Of a stretch of DNA of 64,000 bases, positions 8,432 through 18,114 are shown one piece after another. The position numbers and the translations under genes were made by a program. Positions within the stretch are counted from its first letter, which is position 1; each line of letters opens with the position of its first letter. The DNA lies in assembly GCF_003203515.1 (NCBI RefSeq), contig NZ_BGNG01000003.1, positions 371,921 to 435,920 on the forward strand. The letters run 5' to 3'. The DNA is from Glaciecola sp. KUL10. Its GTDB lineage: Bacteria > Pseudomonadota > Gammaproteobacteria > Enterobacterales > Alteromonadaceae. The notes below the pieces were generated by a model. The model saw only the letters and a program-made list of their open reading frames with translations, was not told the origin of the DNA and ran no database searches.

Positions 8432-8460
8432 TTGACAATAACTCCCTCACACCTTTTAAT
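8432..8460 (+). promoter_or_regulatory. Promoter of the GH9 gene
   Basis: TTGACA at 8432-8437 and TTTAAT at 8455-8460 are separated by 17 bases, 41 bases before the GH9 start codon. The -35 hexamer is a perfect match to the sigma-70 consensus, and the spacing is ideal. Confidence 0.65.
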
Positions 8461-8501
8461 GTGGACAACACTTTTTTAACATTTTGGCAGGGATCGAAGT
8501 T

Positions 8502-10247
8502 ATGCTAAAGCAAAAATTAAATGCATATGTAAGCGCTATCATTACTATCGGAGCGAGTTTAGGGCTAGCGGGTTGCGGTGCTACTGAAGATAATTCAACA
8601 GCAGGAGTCGTTGTGCACCCATACGCATCATCTATCAAAATAAATCAACTCGGTTACTTGCCAAACGCAAGTAAAATTGTGGCTATACCGACCGTTAGTG
8701 CTCGCAAATTTAGCGTTCGGAACGCCTCTGGCGAAGTCATTAAAAACGGTATTTCGAGTGAACCTAAGCCGAGCACTTTATCAGGGGAATCGATTTCTCA
8801 AATAGATCTATCAAGTATAAAAGATGTAGGTAAATATGAGTTGTCAGTAGATGGGATTGATGAAACTTCAACCTTTGAAGTTATCAATAACCGATATGAA
8901 GACTTACATAAGGCCACGCTTAAAGCTTATTATTACAATAGGGCAGGCTTGGAGATCACACCTGAATTAGGGGGTAAGTTTGCAAGAGCAATGGGCCACC
9001 CTGATACAGAAGTCATTATTCATCCGTCTGCAGCAAGTGATGCGCGCCCAGCTGGCACGGTGATTAGTTCACCTAAAGGCTGGTATGACGCTGGCGACTA
9101 CAACAAATATATCGTCAATTCAGGAATATCAACATATACCTTACTTCAAGCTTTCTCTCAGCACGAAGATTACTACAATTCACTTAATTTAAATATTCCA
9201 GAATCTAATAACAACAAAGCGGATATTTTGGATGAAATAGCATGGAATCTAGAATGGATGAGTACCATGCAAGATCCAAATGATGGCGGTGTATATCACA
9301 AGCTTACGACACTGAACTTCTCTGGAATTATCATGCCACAAGAAGGAAAAGAGTCCCGTTTTGTTGTTCAAAAGACAACAACAGCGGCCCTGAATTTTGC
9401 AGCCGTACTAGCCAAAGCTAGCCGAGTGTATAAAAATATTGATGCAGACCTTTCTGAAAAGTATGAGAAACAAGCATTAGCTGCTTTTAAGTGGGCATCC
9501 ATCAACCCAGCAGTTCCTTATCGTCAACCGGAAGATGTTTCGACTGGTCAATATGAAGATGAGTATCCAATCGACGAGTTCGCATGGGCATCTGCCGAAT
9601 TATTTTTAACCACGAACAGTAATTCGTTTTTAACTTCGTTTAACAATGTCGCCGTGACACCAGAAGTTCCTTCTTGGTCAAATAGCAGTGCATTAGGTTA
9701 TATATCGCTTTTATTCGATGGTAAGCAGTTACTTCCTGAGCAAGACTATCAACGAATTAAAAGCACATTCTTATTGCTTGCTAAACGGATTTTAAAAGAG
9801 CACGAGCAGTCAGCCTATCCAAACTCGATGACCAAAGTCGACTATGTTTGGGGAAGTAACGGCGTTGCAATGAACAAAGCAATGGTAATGTTTCAAGCAT
9901 ATAACTTAACAAAAGAGATGGCATATCAAGTTGCTGGAGAGGGCCTTTTAAACTATGCATTAGGAACTAATCCAACGGGTTTCAGCTATGTAACAGGATT
10001 TGGAAAGGTCACACCTATGCACCCTCATCATAGACCTTCTGAGGCTGATAATGTTGTCAAGCCTGTACCAGGCTTTCTTGTGGGCGGCCCACATTCTGGT
10101 CAACAAGATAAATGTGATTATGTTTCTGATTTACCATCACAATCATACGTCGATCACTGGTGCAGCTATGCCTCAAATGAGGTCACAATTAACTGGAATG
10201 CCCCCTTGGTTTTTGCACTTGCTCACATGCAATCAAAGTATCGTTGA
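8502..10247 (+). CDS. Glycoside hydrolase family 9 lipoprotein (cellulase/beta-glucanase type)
   Basis: A 581-residue lipoprotein. Residues 1-25 form a signal with lipobox LAGC. Residues about 45-130 are the Ig-like cellulase N-terminal domain (IKINQLGYLPNASKI). The rest is an (alpha/alpha)6 GH9 barrel. The catalytic base is in GWYDAGDYNKY (near residue 199) and the acid is the Glu of SNEVTINWNAP (near residue 559). NYALGTNPTGFSYVTGFG and HPHHRPS are further GH9 blocks. GH9 enzymes cut beta-1,4-glucans; several marine members act as exo-glucosidases. Start: ATG at 8502 with AGGGA upstream. A terminator follows. Confidence 0.92.
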   Translation: MLKQKLNAYVSAIITIGASLGLAGCGATEDNSTAGVVVHPYASSIKINQLGYLPNASKIVAIPTVSARKFSVRNASGEVIKNGISSEPKPSTLSGESISQIDLSSIKDVGKYELSVDGIDETSTFEVINNRYEDLHKATLKAYYYNRAGLEITPELGGKFARAMGHPDTEVIIHPSAASDARPAGTVISSPKGWYDAGDYNKYIVNSGISTYTLLQAFSQHEDYYNSLNLNIPESNNNKADILDEIAWNLEWMSTMQDPNDGGVYHKLTTLNFSGIIMPQEGKESRFVVQKTTTAALNFAAVLAKASRVYKNIDADLSEKYEKQALAAFKWASINPAVPYRQPEDVSTGQYEDEYPIDEFAWASAELFLTTNSNSFLTSFNNVAVTPEVPSWSNSSALGYISLLFDGKQLLPEQDYQRIKSTFLLLAKRILKEHEQSAYPNSMTKVDYVWGSNGVAMNKAMVMFQAYNLTKEMAYQVAGEGLLNYALGTNPTGFSYVTGFGKVTPMHPHHRPSEADNVVKPVPGFLVGGPHSGQQDKCDYVSDLPSQSYVDHWCSYASNEVTINWNAPLVFALAHMQSKYR

Positions 10248-10255
10248 TAATGTAT

Positions 10256-10285
10256 AAAGCGCGTTCGCTCTGTTCGCGTTTTTTT
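10256..10285 (+). terminator. Terminator of the GH9 gene
   Basis: AAAGCGCG (10256-10263) can pair with CGCGTTTT (10275-10282), with one G-T wobble, around an 11-base loop. A run of seven T follows, immediately downstream of the GH9 stop. Confidence 0.7.
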
Positions 10286-10293
10286 AAAAACTC

Positions 10294-10349
10294 ATTTGTT
10301 AACGATAACATTATTTGTTAACATTCGATAAACATCTAAAAATGTTAAC
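10294..10349 (+). promoter_or_regulatory. Cluster of GTTAAC operator-like motifs before the sugar symporter
   Basis: ATTTGTTAAC occurs twice, 19 bases apart (from 10294 and 10313), and a third GTTAAC is at 10344-10349, ending 9 bases before the symporter start. The same TTATTTGTTAAC string occurs in the xylB-xylR divergent region at 16728-16739. This suggests that one regulator, most simply the local XylR, controls both. Confidence 0.45.
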
Positions 10350-10358
10350 GGAAAAGTA

Positions 10359-11723
10359 ATGGAATCGACTAACAATCAGAGCATGGAAAAGCCAGTTAAA
10401 GTAACTGAAAAATTCGCATATGGATTAGGCGACACAGCCAGCAACATTGTGTTTCAAGTGGTGATCGGCTTTTTAATGTTTTATTACACTGATGTTTTCG
10501 GCTTATCAGCTGCGGCCGTAGGTACCTTGTTTCTTGTGGTAAGAATCTTTGATGCTATAACTGACCCTATTATGGGTGGAATAGCAGATCGCACTCAAAC
10601 TAAGTGGGGTAAATACCGTCCATACCTCCTATGGATGTGCATTCCTTATGGCTTAATTGCGGTATTAGCATTCTCTTCCCCTGACTTTAGTGCCCAAGGA
10701 AAACTCATCTTTGCGTATGTTACGTACACGCTATTAATGACGGTTTATACAGCAATTAATATTCCTTATTCTGCATTAGGAGGCGTGATGACATCGTCCT
10801 CTACTCAAAGAGCGTCTATTCAATCGTGGCGTTTTGCACTTGCTATGATTGGCGGTGCAATTGTCACCGCTTCAATGTTGCCATTGGTTGAGTTTTGGGG
10901 ACAAGGAAATAAAGAGCGCGGATATCTATTTGCAATGGCGACTTTGTCGATCTTCGCTGTTATTTGTTTTGTCGTGTGCTTCGTATTCACAAAAGAACGA
11001 ACGATAGTCGAACCCAACAAGGACGAAAGTCAACGAGTAGATAAGCAAAGTATCTTAGCGGATGTCAAAAAAATGCTCGCAAATGACCAGTGGAGAATAA
11101 TTGCCTTAATCACATTTGTTTTGTTAATTAGTGTCGCCATGAGAGGCTCCGTCACTCAATACTATGTCACTTACTACTTAGGGCGCGAAGATATGGTGGC
11201 GATGTTCATGACAGCTGGCATGCTAGCTGGTGTGGCGGGCGCCTTGTCGACAGATTGGTTATCTCGTTATTTATGCAAAGTTTCGCTCATGCGCCTTGCA
11301 ACTACCGGTATTATTGTGAGTAATGCTACATTATTTTTTGTACCACAAGATATGCTGTGGGCAGCATTTGCATTGATGCTAATCGCCAACTTTACCCATA
11401 TGGTGATCACGCCGCTATTATTTTCTGCCGTTGCAGATACTGTAGACTACGGTGCAGTCAAGCATGGTTCAAGAGCGATGGCAATGAGCTTTTCAGGTCA
11501 TTTATGGGCACTCAAAATTGGTATTGCAATTGGTGGTGCTATGACTGGATGGATACTCGCTGGCTTCGGCTATGAGGCAAACGTCACCCAATCCGACAGT
11601 TCATTATTGGGTATAAAATTAATATTCTCTGCAGCATCAGCGCTTGCTGGTGTCGTTGTTTTTCTGTTGCTTCGCCATTATAGATTGACGAATAAAGAGA
11701 TGGCTACGATAAATTCGCAATAA
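10359..11723 (+). CDS. GPH-family sugar:cation symporter (MFS)
   Basis: A 454-residue inner-membrane carrier with 12 predicted helices of the glycoside-pentoside-hexuronide family (MelB/XylP relatives). Diagnostic blocks: KFAYGLGDTASNIVF at the start, RIFDAITDPIMGGIADRTQTKWGKYRPY between helices 2 and 3, and DTVDYGAVKHGSRAMAMSFSG in the C-terminal half. It should import a sugar or small glycoside with Na+ or H+. It lies after the GH9 gene but has its own leader. The GTTAAC motifs shared with the xyl region argue for xylose or a xyloside as substrate. GGAAAAG precedes the ATG. Confidence 0.85.
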   Translation: MESTNNQSMEKPVKVTEKFAYGLGDTASNIVFQVVIGFLMFYYTDVFGLSAAAVGTLFLVVRIFDAITDPIMGGIADRTQTKWGKYRPYLLWMCIPYGLIAVLAFSSPDFSAQGKLIFAYVTYTLLMTVYTAINIPYSALGGVMTSSSTQRASIQSWRFALAMIGGAIVTASMLPLVEFWGQGNKERGYLFAMATLSIFAVICFVVCFVFTKERTIVEPNKDESQRVDKQSILADVKKMLANDQWRIIALITFVLLISVAMRGSVTQYYVTYYLGREDMVAMFMTAGMLAGVAGALSTDWLSRYLCKVSLMRLATTGIIVSNATLFFVPQDMLWAAFALMLIANFTHMVITPLLFSAVADTVDYGAVKHGSRAMAMSFSGHLWALKIGIAIGGAMTGWILAGFGYEANVTQSDSSLLGIKLIFSAASALAGVVVFLLLRHYRLTNKEMATINSQ

Positions 11724-11791
11724 GCATACGCCTACACTGAAGTGAAACGCAATCAACCAACCTAATAAAAATGTAATACCAATTCAGTAGA

Positions 11792-11843
11792 TGCCGATAC
11801 CTCTGATATTAATAGGTGAATTATCAATATCAGAGCGACGGCA
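11792..11843. repeat. Intergenic inverted repeat between symporter and GGDEF gene
   Basis: CTCTGATATT (11801-11810) and AATATCAGAG (11826-11835) form a perfect 10-bp stem, extended outward by TGCCG (11792-11796) with CGGCA (11839-11843) past a small internal loop. There is no T run on either side, so it is not an ordinary terminator. It begins shortly after a TAATACC string like the ends of the element at 3877-3968. Possibly a dispersed intergenic repeat. Confidence 0.5.
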
Positions 11844-11928
11844 TTATCAACACCAATAGCCAAACAGCAAGTGATAAAAGGCAATCAATAGAAACCTCAC
11901 TGTACTCAATGTCAGGGATCCTATTGCT

Positions 11929-13749
11929 TTGTTTTTTTCTGTTGTTGTTTTTAGCGTTTTGGTACTCGTAGGTGACGTTGTTAAAGACAAATCTCTGCCA
12001 ACTGTAATTAAAGGTCAGCTTGATCTAAGTAAAATAGATTTTTATCAGACAAAATCCGTTCCTCTTGATGGTGATTGGTCATTTTATTGGCAAGAGTTGC
12101 GCAAACCGCAAGATATTAATGAAGAAAACTCCAGTATTGATTTTTTCAAAGTTCCAAGCACATGGAATACTCAGAAGCACCGTGGGAAAGACCTCGCATT
12201 GCATGGAGCAGCGACTTATCAAGCAGAAGTGACACTGAATAAACAATACGAGAGATTAGCCATCCGAATACCGTCGATTGGTACCGCTTATCAATTGTAC
12301 ATTGATGATCAACTGCTTGCAGAAGGCGGTAAGGTTGCGTTCGATGCTAAAGATTCAATCGCAAAATATCACCCAGGTATTTTCGACTTTTCCCCTCAAA
12401 GTGAAACATTTACTATTACGGTGCTTGTATCCAATCATCAATTTCAATGGGGAGGCTTTTGGGAGTCACTTAGAGTAGGCCTACCCTCTGAACTATTTAA
12501 ACAACAATATGCAAAAGGCTTCCGTAATTCATTCCTGATCGCAGTATTCATCACTGTATGTATATTTAATCTTATTCAGTTTTCATTAAATCCGACTAAT
12601 AGATTGCCGCTGTTAGTGGCATTGATATCTGCATCGTTAGCAATACGTGAACTAGAAGCTAGTCAGATTCTTCAATTCTCTGACATTTACTATTGGAATT
12701 TTGAAGCAGGAGTGCGAATTAGCTTTTTGACGTTTGCTGCAACAACACCAATTTACATGCTGTATTTCTATTACATGTTTCCAAAGGATTACTATCGCAG
12801 TGTGATGATCTTCATCAATGCGGTTGCTATCACTTATTCGTTGATTATATTGCTTACCCCCTCTTTGCTATTCAGCACATTTATGCCCTACTTCCAAGTT
12901 TTCATGATACCTGCGCTGCTATTTTTAATGTCAGGTATTATTTTAGCTGTCATTAGGAAACGTCCAAACGCAAACCTTTTGTTTGTTGGTTCAATGATGC
13001 TGTTTACTTGCGTTGTCAATGATATTTTGCATAGCATGAATGTCATTGATACCTTAATTTTAAGCAGTTTTGGTCTCGTAGCCTTTTTAATGTGTCAAAA
13101 TTATCTGACCTATACTTATTTTATCAATGCAGGCATCGAAAATAAGGTCTTGGATGTAAGACTTAAAGAGCGAAACGAAAAATTAGAAGAGCTCAGTTCT
13201 ACACTCGAGCACCAAGTAATCCAGCGAACCAGCGAATTAGCAAGAGCAAATCAAAAATTAGAAGTCTTGGTCAATGAAGACCCGCTAACTTGTTTATTAA
13301 ATCGTCGCGGCCTCATGCAACATATCAACCAAGCAAAGCAAGAATTTGATGTTTTTCAAAGACCATTTTGCCTGGTTTTAATCGATTTCGACCATTTCAA
13401 AAAACTGAATGACCAACTTGGTCACGATGTAGGGGATATTGTCCTAGAAACGGGCGGTATTATTATGAAGGGAATGGTCAAAGAGCATGGCTTTGCTGGT
13501 CGCTGGGGCGGAGAAGAGTTTTTGGTTTTATTGACAGATTGCGAAATAAAAGAGGGTAAGAAAATAGCGGAAGACATCAGAGAGCAGATATATTTTGATT
13601 TAACTTCACAAATTAAACACTCAATCACGATTACGCTAGGGATCACACAATGTCGAAATGGAGATACGATAGACATGTGTCTCAAACGCACAGATTTAGC
13701 CTTATATGAAGGTAAAAAATTAGGCAGAAATAGAGTTATTTCTGCCTAA
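11929..13749 (+). CDS. Membrane diguanylate cyclase: DISM-like sensor, 7TM, coiled coil, GGDEF
   Basis: About 606 residues: one N-terminal membrane helix, a periplasmic galactose-binding-like sensor (PLDGDWSFYW onward, residues 45-180), seven membrane helices of the 7TMR-DISM kind (about 195-400), a coiled coil (about 405-445), and a C-terminal GGDEF domain starting EDPLTCLLNRRGL. The active loop is GRWGGEEF, compatible with cyclic-di-GMP synthesis. The inhibitory RxxD site upstream of it is not conserved (KEHG there). The only in-frame start is TTG; an ATG at 11909 is one base out of frame across a run of seven T, so a homopolymer error is possible. Confidence 0.85.
   Translation: MFFSVVVFSVLVLVGDVVKDKSLPTVIKGQLDLSKIDFYQTKSVPLDGDWSFYWQELRKPQDINEENSSIDFFKVPSTWNTQKHRGKDLALHGAATYQAEVTLNKQYERLAIRIPSIGTAYQLYIDDQLLAEGGKVAFDAKDSIAKYHPGIFDFSPQSETFTITVLVSNHQFQWGGFWESLRVGLPSELFKQQYAKGFRNSFLIAVFITVCIFNLIQFSLNPTNRLPLLVALISASLAIRELEASQILQFSDIYYWNFEAGVRISFLTFAATTPIYMLYFYYMFPKDYYRSVMIFINAVAITYSLIILLTPSLLFSTFMPYFQVFMIPALLFLMSGIILAVIRKRPNANLLFVGSMMLFTCVVNDILHSMNVIDTLILSSFGLVAFLMCQNYLTYTYFINAGIENKVLDVRLKERNEKLEELSSTLEHQVIQRTSELARANQKLEVLVNEDPLTCLLNRRGLMQHINQAKQEFDVFQRPFCLVLIDFDHFKKLNDQLGHDVGDIVLETGGIIMKGMVKEHGFAGRWGGEEFLVLLTDCEIKEGKKIAEDIREQIYFDLTSQIKHSITITLGITQCRNGDTIDMCLKRTDLALYEGKKLGRNRVISA
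13720..13749 (-). terminator. Terminator of the xylBA operon, inside the 3' end of the GGDEF gene
   Basis: TTAGGCAGAAATA (13720-13732) pairs perfectly with TATTTCTGCCTAA (13737-13749) around a 4-base loop. On the minus strand this 13-bp hairpin is followed by six T (13714-13719 read in reverse), a textbook terminator for the leftward xylBA transcript. The last codons and the stop codon of the convergent GGDEF gene lie within it. Confidence 0.75.
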
Positions 13750-13842
13750 ACGGTCCTTAAGCCTAGACTAAGGAGAAGTACTTAAAGATTCCGCACACAC
13801 TCGGAACGCAACAAGTCTTTTCAGCCTAAGAACACGCAAAAA

Positions 13843-15162
13843 CTATTTATATATATGACGTGTTAGCCTATTCTCTAAAAATTCTTGCTGACCGCTGCTA
13901 TGCTTTGGAGAGAAACCGTCCTTAATTGTTTTTTCTGCAAGGCCTGACAATGAGTATTGACCTGCCAATATCCCTTTACCTAAGTCTGCATTCCAACCAG
14001 CATAGCGTTGTGCCACTTTTTCAACAAAGAAGTCGTTCTCTATGATGCCAGCCGCCTTTTTGAGCGCCAACGCAAGGTTGTCCATACCACCTATATGACC
14101 ATGGAATAAATCGGCAGGGTCACTGCTTTGACGACGCAACTTACAATCGAAATTGAACCCGCCCGTGGTGAAACCACCTGATTTAAGAATCTCGTAAATG
14201 ACAAGTGTTAGCTCTTCAATATCGGTTGGAAATTGATCCGTATCCCATCCGTTTTGGGCATCGCCTCTGTTCGCATCAATACTACCAAAGATGCCCAATG
14301 AAATAGCTGTCGCGATTTCATGATGGAAAGAGTGACCCGCAAGTGTCGCGTGGTTTGCTTCGATATTGACCTTAAATTCATCCTCTAGACCAAACTGCTT
14401 TAAGAAACCATAAACCGTTGCAGAATCATAATCATATTGATGCTTTGTAGGCTCTTGAGGCTTGGGTTCGATTAAAAGCGTCCCTTTAAATCCAATTTTT
14501 GCTTTGTGCTCTGCGACCATGGTAAAGAAACGCCCAAGTTGCTCACGCTCTTGTCGTAGGTCAGTATTAAGAAGACTTTCATATCCTTCTCTGCCGCCCC
14601 AAAGAACATAGTTTTCCCCGCCAAGACGCTGAGTTGCATTCATAGCATGGCATACTTGTGTTGCGCCATAGCTAAAAACTTCTGGATTTGGGTTAGAAGC
14701 ACCACCTGCGGCATATCTAGGGTTACTAAATAAGTTTGCCGTTCCCCAAAGTAGCTTTAAGCCTGTCTCAGCTTGCTTTTGCTCAAGTACATCTACCATT
14801 TCGCTGAAGTTGTTTACGTACTCTTTGATGCTATTGCCTTCTGGCGCAACATCAATGTCGTGAAAACAGTAATAAGGAATATCTAATTTTTCAAAAAACT
14901 CAAAGGCAACATCTGCTTTTTGCTTGGCTTGTTGCATTGGTTCGGCTGTTTGTAACCAAGGACGATTAAACGTGCCTTGCCCAAATACATCTGCACCGTC
15001 CCAACAGAAGTTATGCCAATAGCACGCCGCAAAGCGAAGATGATCCTTCATGCTTTTACCGAGTATTTTTTGCTCAGCATCATAGTGATGAAATGCAAGC
15101 GGATTATCTGAATCAGCGCCTTCAAACGCGATTTTTGGAATATCTGAAAAATAAGTCGACAT
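13843..15162 (-). CDS. xylA: Xylose isomerase
   Basis: A 439-residue class II xylose isomerase, which interconverts D-xylose and D-xylulose with two divalent metal ions. Family blocks: [33 protein letters not shown] (catalytic His), [35 protein letters not shown] (metal Glu), [17 protein letters not shown], and [17 protein letters not shown] (metal Asp residues). The ATG at MSTYFSD follows a GGGGA site; an upstream in-frame start lies inside the leader. It follows xylB on the same strand by 61 bases. Confidence 0.97.
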   Translation of the reverse strand: MSTYFSDIPKIAFEGADSDNPLAFHHYDAEQKILGKSMKDHLRFAACYWHNFCWDGADVFGQGTFNRPWLQTAEPMQQAKQKADVAFEFFEKLDIPYYCFHDIDVAPEGNSIKEYVNNFSEMVDVLEQKQAETGLKLLWGTANLFSNPRYAAGGASNPNPEVFSYGATQVCHAMNATQRLGGENYVLWGGREGYESLLNTDLRQEREQLGRFFTMVAEHKAKIGFKGTLLIEPKPQEPTKHQYDYDSATVYGFLKQFGLEDEFKVNIEANHATLAGHSFHHEIATAISLGIFGSIDANRGDAQNGWDTDQFPTDIEELTLVIYEILKSGGFTTGGFNFDCKLRRQSSDPADLFHGHIGGMDNLALALKKAAGIIENDFFVEKVAQRYAGWNADLGKGILAGQYSLSGLAEKTIKDGFSPKHSSGQQEFLENRLTRHIYK

Positions 15163-15223
15163 ATTTGTCCCCGTGTCATAGTTGTTTTCAAGCATGGGCT
15201 AATCACCCGGCTTGAAAAAGAAA

Positions 15224-16678
15224 TTAATAAAGCGTCTTTAGCGCGCTATAAAGTTGTATAAAAGTCGCTCTTCGCTTCTTGTATAAAGTCTGCGCCGCTT
15301 GGTTTGGTTGGTAAGTTGCGACTACCGGCGGTTCAGGGCAAATCTCAACTAGTGTTTTTGAATCGTCAACCGCAATTTGTGCAAGTCTTGCTGCACCTAA
15401 GGCAGGGCCAACATCGCCACCTTCTCGGTAATCTATTTCGATGTTTAAGATATCTGCAAACATCTGTCTCCACATCAAGCTTTTAGAACCGCCGCCAATT
15501 AGCGTAATAGCATCGGGTTTTGGGCTGTTCTCATGAAGCACATCAAAGCCATCAGCAAACGCAAAACACACGCCTTCCATCACTGCATAAAGCATATCTA
15601 AATCGCTTGTTTGATGGGTGATACCAAAGAAGTTTCCAACAGCATTAGGGTTATTATGCGGGGTTCGCTCACCCGATAAGTAAGGCAAAAAGATCGGTGC
15701 TTTCGAGGTATCAAGATCAGCCTGTTCAAGCGCAAGCATCAACTCGCCTAGATCTTTTTTAAGCACCTGCGTAGATAGCCATTCCAAACAACTTGCCGCA
15801 CTTAATATCACCGACATTAAATGCCAAGTATTAGGCAAAGCATGACAAAAACTGTGGACTGCTTTGTCTGGATTGGCAGAGAAAGTGTTATTCACGACAA
15901 AGTAAACACCTGAGGTGCCCAGTGAGATCATTGCTTTGCCACTGTTGATCAAGCCCACACCAACTGCGCCAGCGGCATTGTCACCTCCACCTGCAATGAT
16001 CGGCACTGATTGCATGCCCCACTTTTGTGCTAACGATGGGCTTAAATGGCCAGTAATATCAGAACCTTCATAGAGAGTGGGCATATGAGATTCATCAAGA
16101 CCGCAGGCCTTAAGCAACTCGGTATTCCACTTACGGTTTTCAACATCCAACCACAAACTGCCTGCTGAATCTGACATATCAGAGGCAAAATCACCACTTA
16201 ACAGATACCTAAGATAGTCTTTTGGAAGCAGTACTTTATCGATTTTCTGAAACAATTCAGGTTCGTGTTTTTGCATCCATTTGATCTTGGGCGCAGTGAA
16301 CCCGGGCATTATCAAATTACCGGTAATTTGGCGCGCATTTTTGACTTCTGCTTCTAGCTCAGCACATTCTTTTGATGAGCGCCCATCGTTCCATAAAATT
16401 GCAGGTCGAAGGACATTTGCATCTTTATCAAGCGCGACAGAACCATGCATTTGACCGGTTACACCCAGTGCTTTTACACTACCCAAAAATGGTGTTAACT
16501 GCTTATTACTCATACAAGCTTGCAGTGCATCCCACCACTGCGCTGGGTCTTGCTCAGACCAAAGCGCGTGCTTGCGCTGCACGGTAAGTCCTTCTGTCAC
16601 CGACGCAACCAACTTACCGTCTTGGTCGGTAATGATAACTTTGATGCCCGATGTGCCTAAATCGATTCCTAAATACAT
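15224..16678 (-). CDS. xylB: Xylulokinase
   Basis: A 484-residue FGGY-family kinase that phosphorylates D-xylulose to D-xylulose 5-phosphate, feeding the pentose phosphate pathway. MYLGIDLGTSGIKVIITDQDG is the N-terminal phosphate-binding strand. GVTGQMHGSVALD and PAILWNDGRSS are xylulokinase-specific, as is GGGDNAAGAVGVG. ITLIGGGSKSLMWRQMFADI near residue 390 is the C-terminal FGGY signature. First gene of the leftward xylB-xylA operon, divergent from xylR with 239 bases between the two starts. Confidence 0.97.
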   Translation of the reverse strand: MYLGIDLGTSGIKVIITDQDGKLVASVTEGLTVQRKHALWSEQDPAQWWDALQACMSNKQLTPFLGSVKALGVTGQMHGSVALDKDANVLRPAILWNDGRSSKECAELEAEVKNARQITGNLIMPGFTAPKIKWMQKHEPELFQKIDKVLLPKDYLRYLLSGDFASDMSDSAGSLWLDVENRKWNTELLKACGLDESHMPTLYEGSDITGHLSPSLAQKWGMQSVPIIAGGGDNAAGAVGVGLINSGKAMISLGTSGVYFVVNNTFSANPDKAVHSFCHALPNTWHLMSVILSAASCLEWLSTQVLKKDLGELMLALEQADLDTSKAPIFLPYLSGERTPHNNPNAVGNFFGITHQTSDLDMLYAVMEGVCFAFADGFDVLHENSPKPDAITLIGGGSKSLMWRQMFADILNIEIDYREGGDVGPALGAARLAQIAVDDSKTLVEICPEPPVVATYQPNQAAQTLYKKRRATFIQLYSALKTLY

Positions 16679-16718
16679 AGCTGTGCCTTTATTTCAATGC
16701 ATTACATTGAATGCATTC

Positions 16719-16754
16719 CGGTAAACGTTATTTGTTAACGAAAAATAGTTACCG
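16719..16754. promoter_or_regulatory. 36-bp dyad operator candidate upstream of xylB
   Basis: CGGTAA at 16719 and TTACCG ending at 16754 are the ends of an imperfect palindrome centred on GTTAAC (16734-16739). It lies 41 bases before the xylB start, where it would overlap the xylBA promoter. Another GTTAAC is at 16845-16850, nearer xylR. Likely binding site of XylR or a LacI-type regulator; E. coli XylR sites look different, so the assignment is an inference. Confidence 0.55.
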
Positions 16755-16917
16755 TTTGTTTTGATGGATACATCATCGGGCATGCCAATAAATCGCTCAA
16801 TTACTAATTTTCATAAATAAATTCCGTAATTTTGTTATTCTTTTGTTAACCAATTTTGATTATCATCTTTCGTAATCGATTAAGTAAAAATCATTAAAGT
16901 TCATTAAGGGGTTACGG

Positions 16918-18114
16918 ATGGATCAACAACACAGTATTCGTTTGTTATTTAATGCTAATAAAGTTTACGATCGGCAAGTAATAGAAGGCATCGGACACTA
17001 CTTGCATTCATCAAAAGTCGGCTGGGATGTTTTTCTTGAAGAAGACTGTCTTGCAAGACTCAATAATCTTGACGCATGGGAAGTAGATGGTGTCATCGCT
17101 GACTTTGATGACCAAGAAATCAGAGATGCGCTTTCATCGTTTAGAAAGCCCGTCATCGGTGTAGGTGGCTCATACAAAAACGAAGCTGACTATCCCAATG
17201 TACCTTATGTTGCTACCGACAATAGTCGCTTAATCGAAGCCGCTTTTGTCCACCTAAAACAAAAAGGCTTAGAAAGCTTTGCCTTTTATGGGCTGCCGAT
17301 AAACGAAAGCAGAAAGTGGGCGCTAGAAAGAGAAAAAGCAGTGATTGACTTGTGCCGCCGCTCTGGTTTTGAGTGCTTGGTATATCGAGGCTATGAAACC
17401 ACGCCTGAAACTTGGCATCACAATATGAATCGTTTATCTGACTGGATCCAAAGTCTCCCCGCCCCTACCGGTGTTATCGCAGTTACCGATGCCCGCGCGC
17501 GACACTTGCTTCAAGCATGTGACAAGGTGCAGCGCTTAGTGCCCGACCAAATTTCAATTGTCGGGATTGATGATGACGACATTGCAAGAAACTTGAGTCG
17601 AATTAGTCTCAGTTCAGTTTCGCAAGGGTGTTTTGAAATGGGTGTTCAAGCCGCTCGTCTGTTGCACAAAGCGTTAGATAGAAAAGCAAGTAATCGCCCA
17701 GAACCAGAAACTTTCCCGAGAGTGTTGGTCGATCCAACGGGCGTTGTTCAACGTCAGTCAACAGACTTTAAAGCCTTACAAGACCCTTATGTCATTCAAG
17801 CCATGCATTTCGTCAGACAACATGCATGCAGAGGTATTAAAGTAGAGCAAGTTGTAGACTATGTGGGTATTTCACGTTCAAACCTAGAGCAACGCTTTGT
17901 ACAAGAATGCGGTCACAGTGTGCACAACGAAATTCACAACGCCAAACTTGAACGCGCGTGCACGCTTTTAAAAGACAGTCATGAAGCGATAAATCTGGTT
18001 GCTGAAAAGTGCGGATATCCCTCGCTTCAATACATGTATTCAGTATTCAAAAAGCATTTTTCGATGACTCCTAAGCAGTATAGACAAGAGCATACAAATC
18101 CAAAGCAAGCTTAG
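16918..18114 (+). CDS. xylR: Xylose operon regulator XylR (LacI-like sensor plus AraC DNA-binding domain)
   Basis: A 398-residue regulator with the domain order of E. coli XylR. Residues 1-280 are a periplasmic-binding-type sugar sensor ([74 protein letters not shown]). Residues about 290-395 hold two AraC helix-turn-helix motifs ([19 protein letters not shown] and [24 protein letters not shown]). It should activate xylBA when xylose is bound. It is divergent from xylB, and AAGGGG precedes its ATG. Its stop overlaps the purT stop by 4 bases. Confidence 0.93.
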   Translation: MDQQHSIRLLFNANKVYDRQVIEGIGHYLHSSKVGWDVFLEEDCLARLNNLDAWEVDGVIADFDDQEIRDALSSFRKPVIGVGGSYKNEADYPNVPYVATDNSRLIEAAFVHLKQKGLESFAFYGLPINESRKWALEREKAVIDLCRRSGFECLVYRGYETTPETWHHNMNRLSDWIQSLPAPTGVIAVTDARARHLLQACDKVQRLVPDQISIVGIDDDDIARNLSRISLSSVSQGCFEMGVQAARLLHKALDRKASNRPEPETFPRVLVDPTGVVQRQSTDFKALQDPYVIQAMHFVRQHACRGIKVEQVVDYVGISRSNLEQRFVQECGHSVHNEIHNAKLERACTLLKDSHEAINLVAEKCGYPSLQYMYSVFKKHFSMTPKQYRQEHTNPKQA

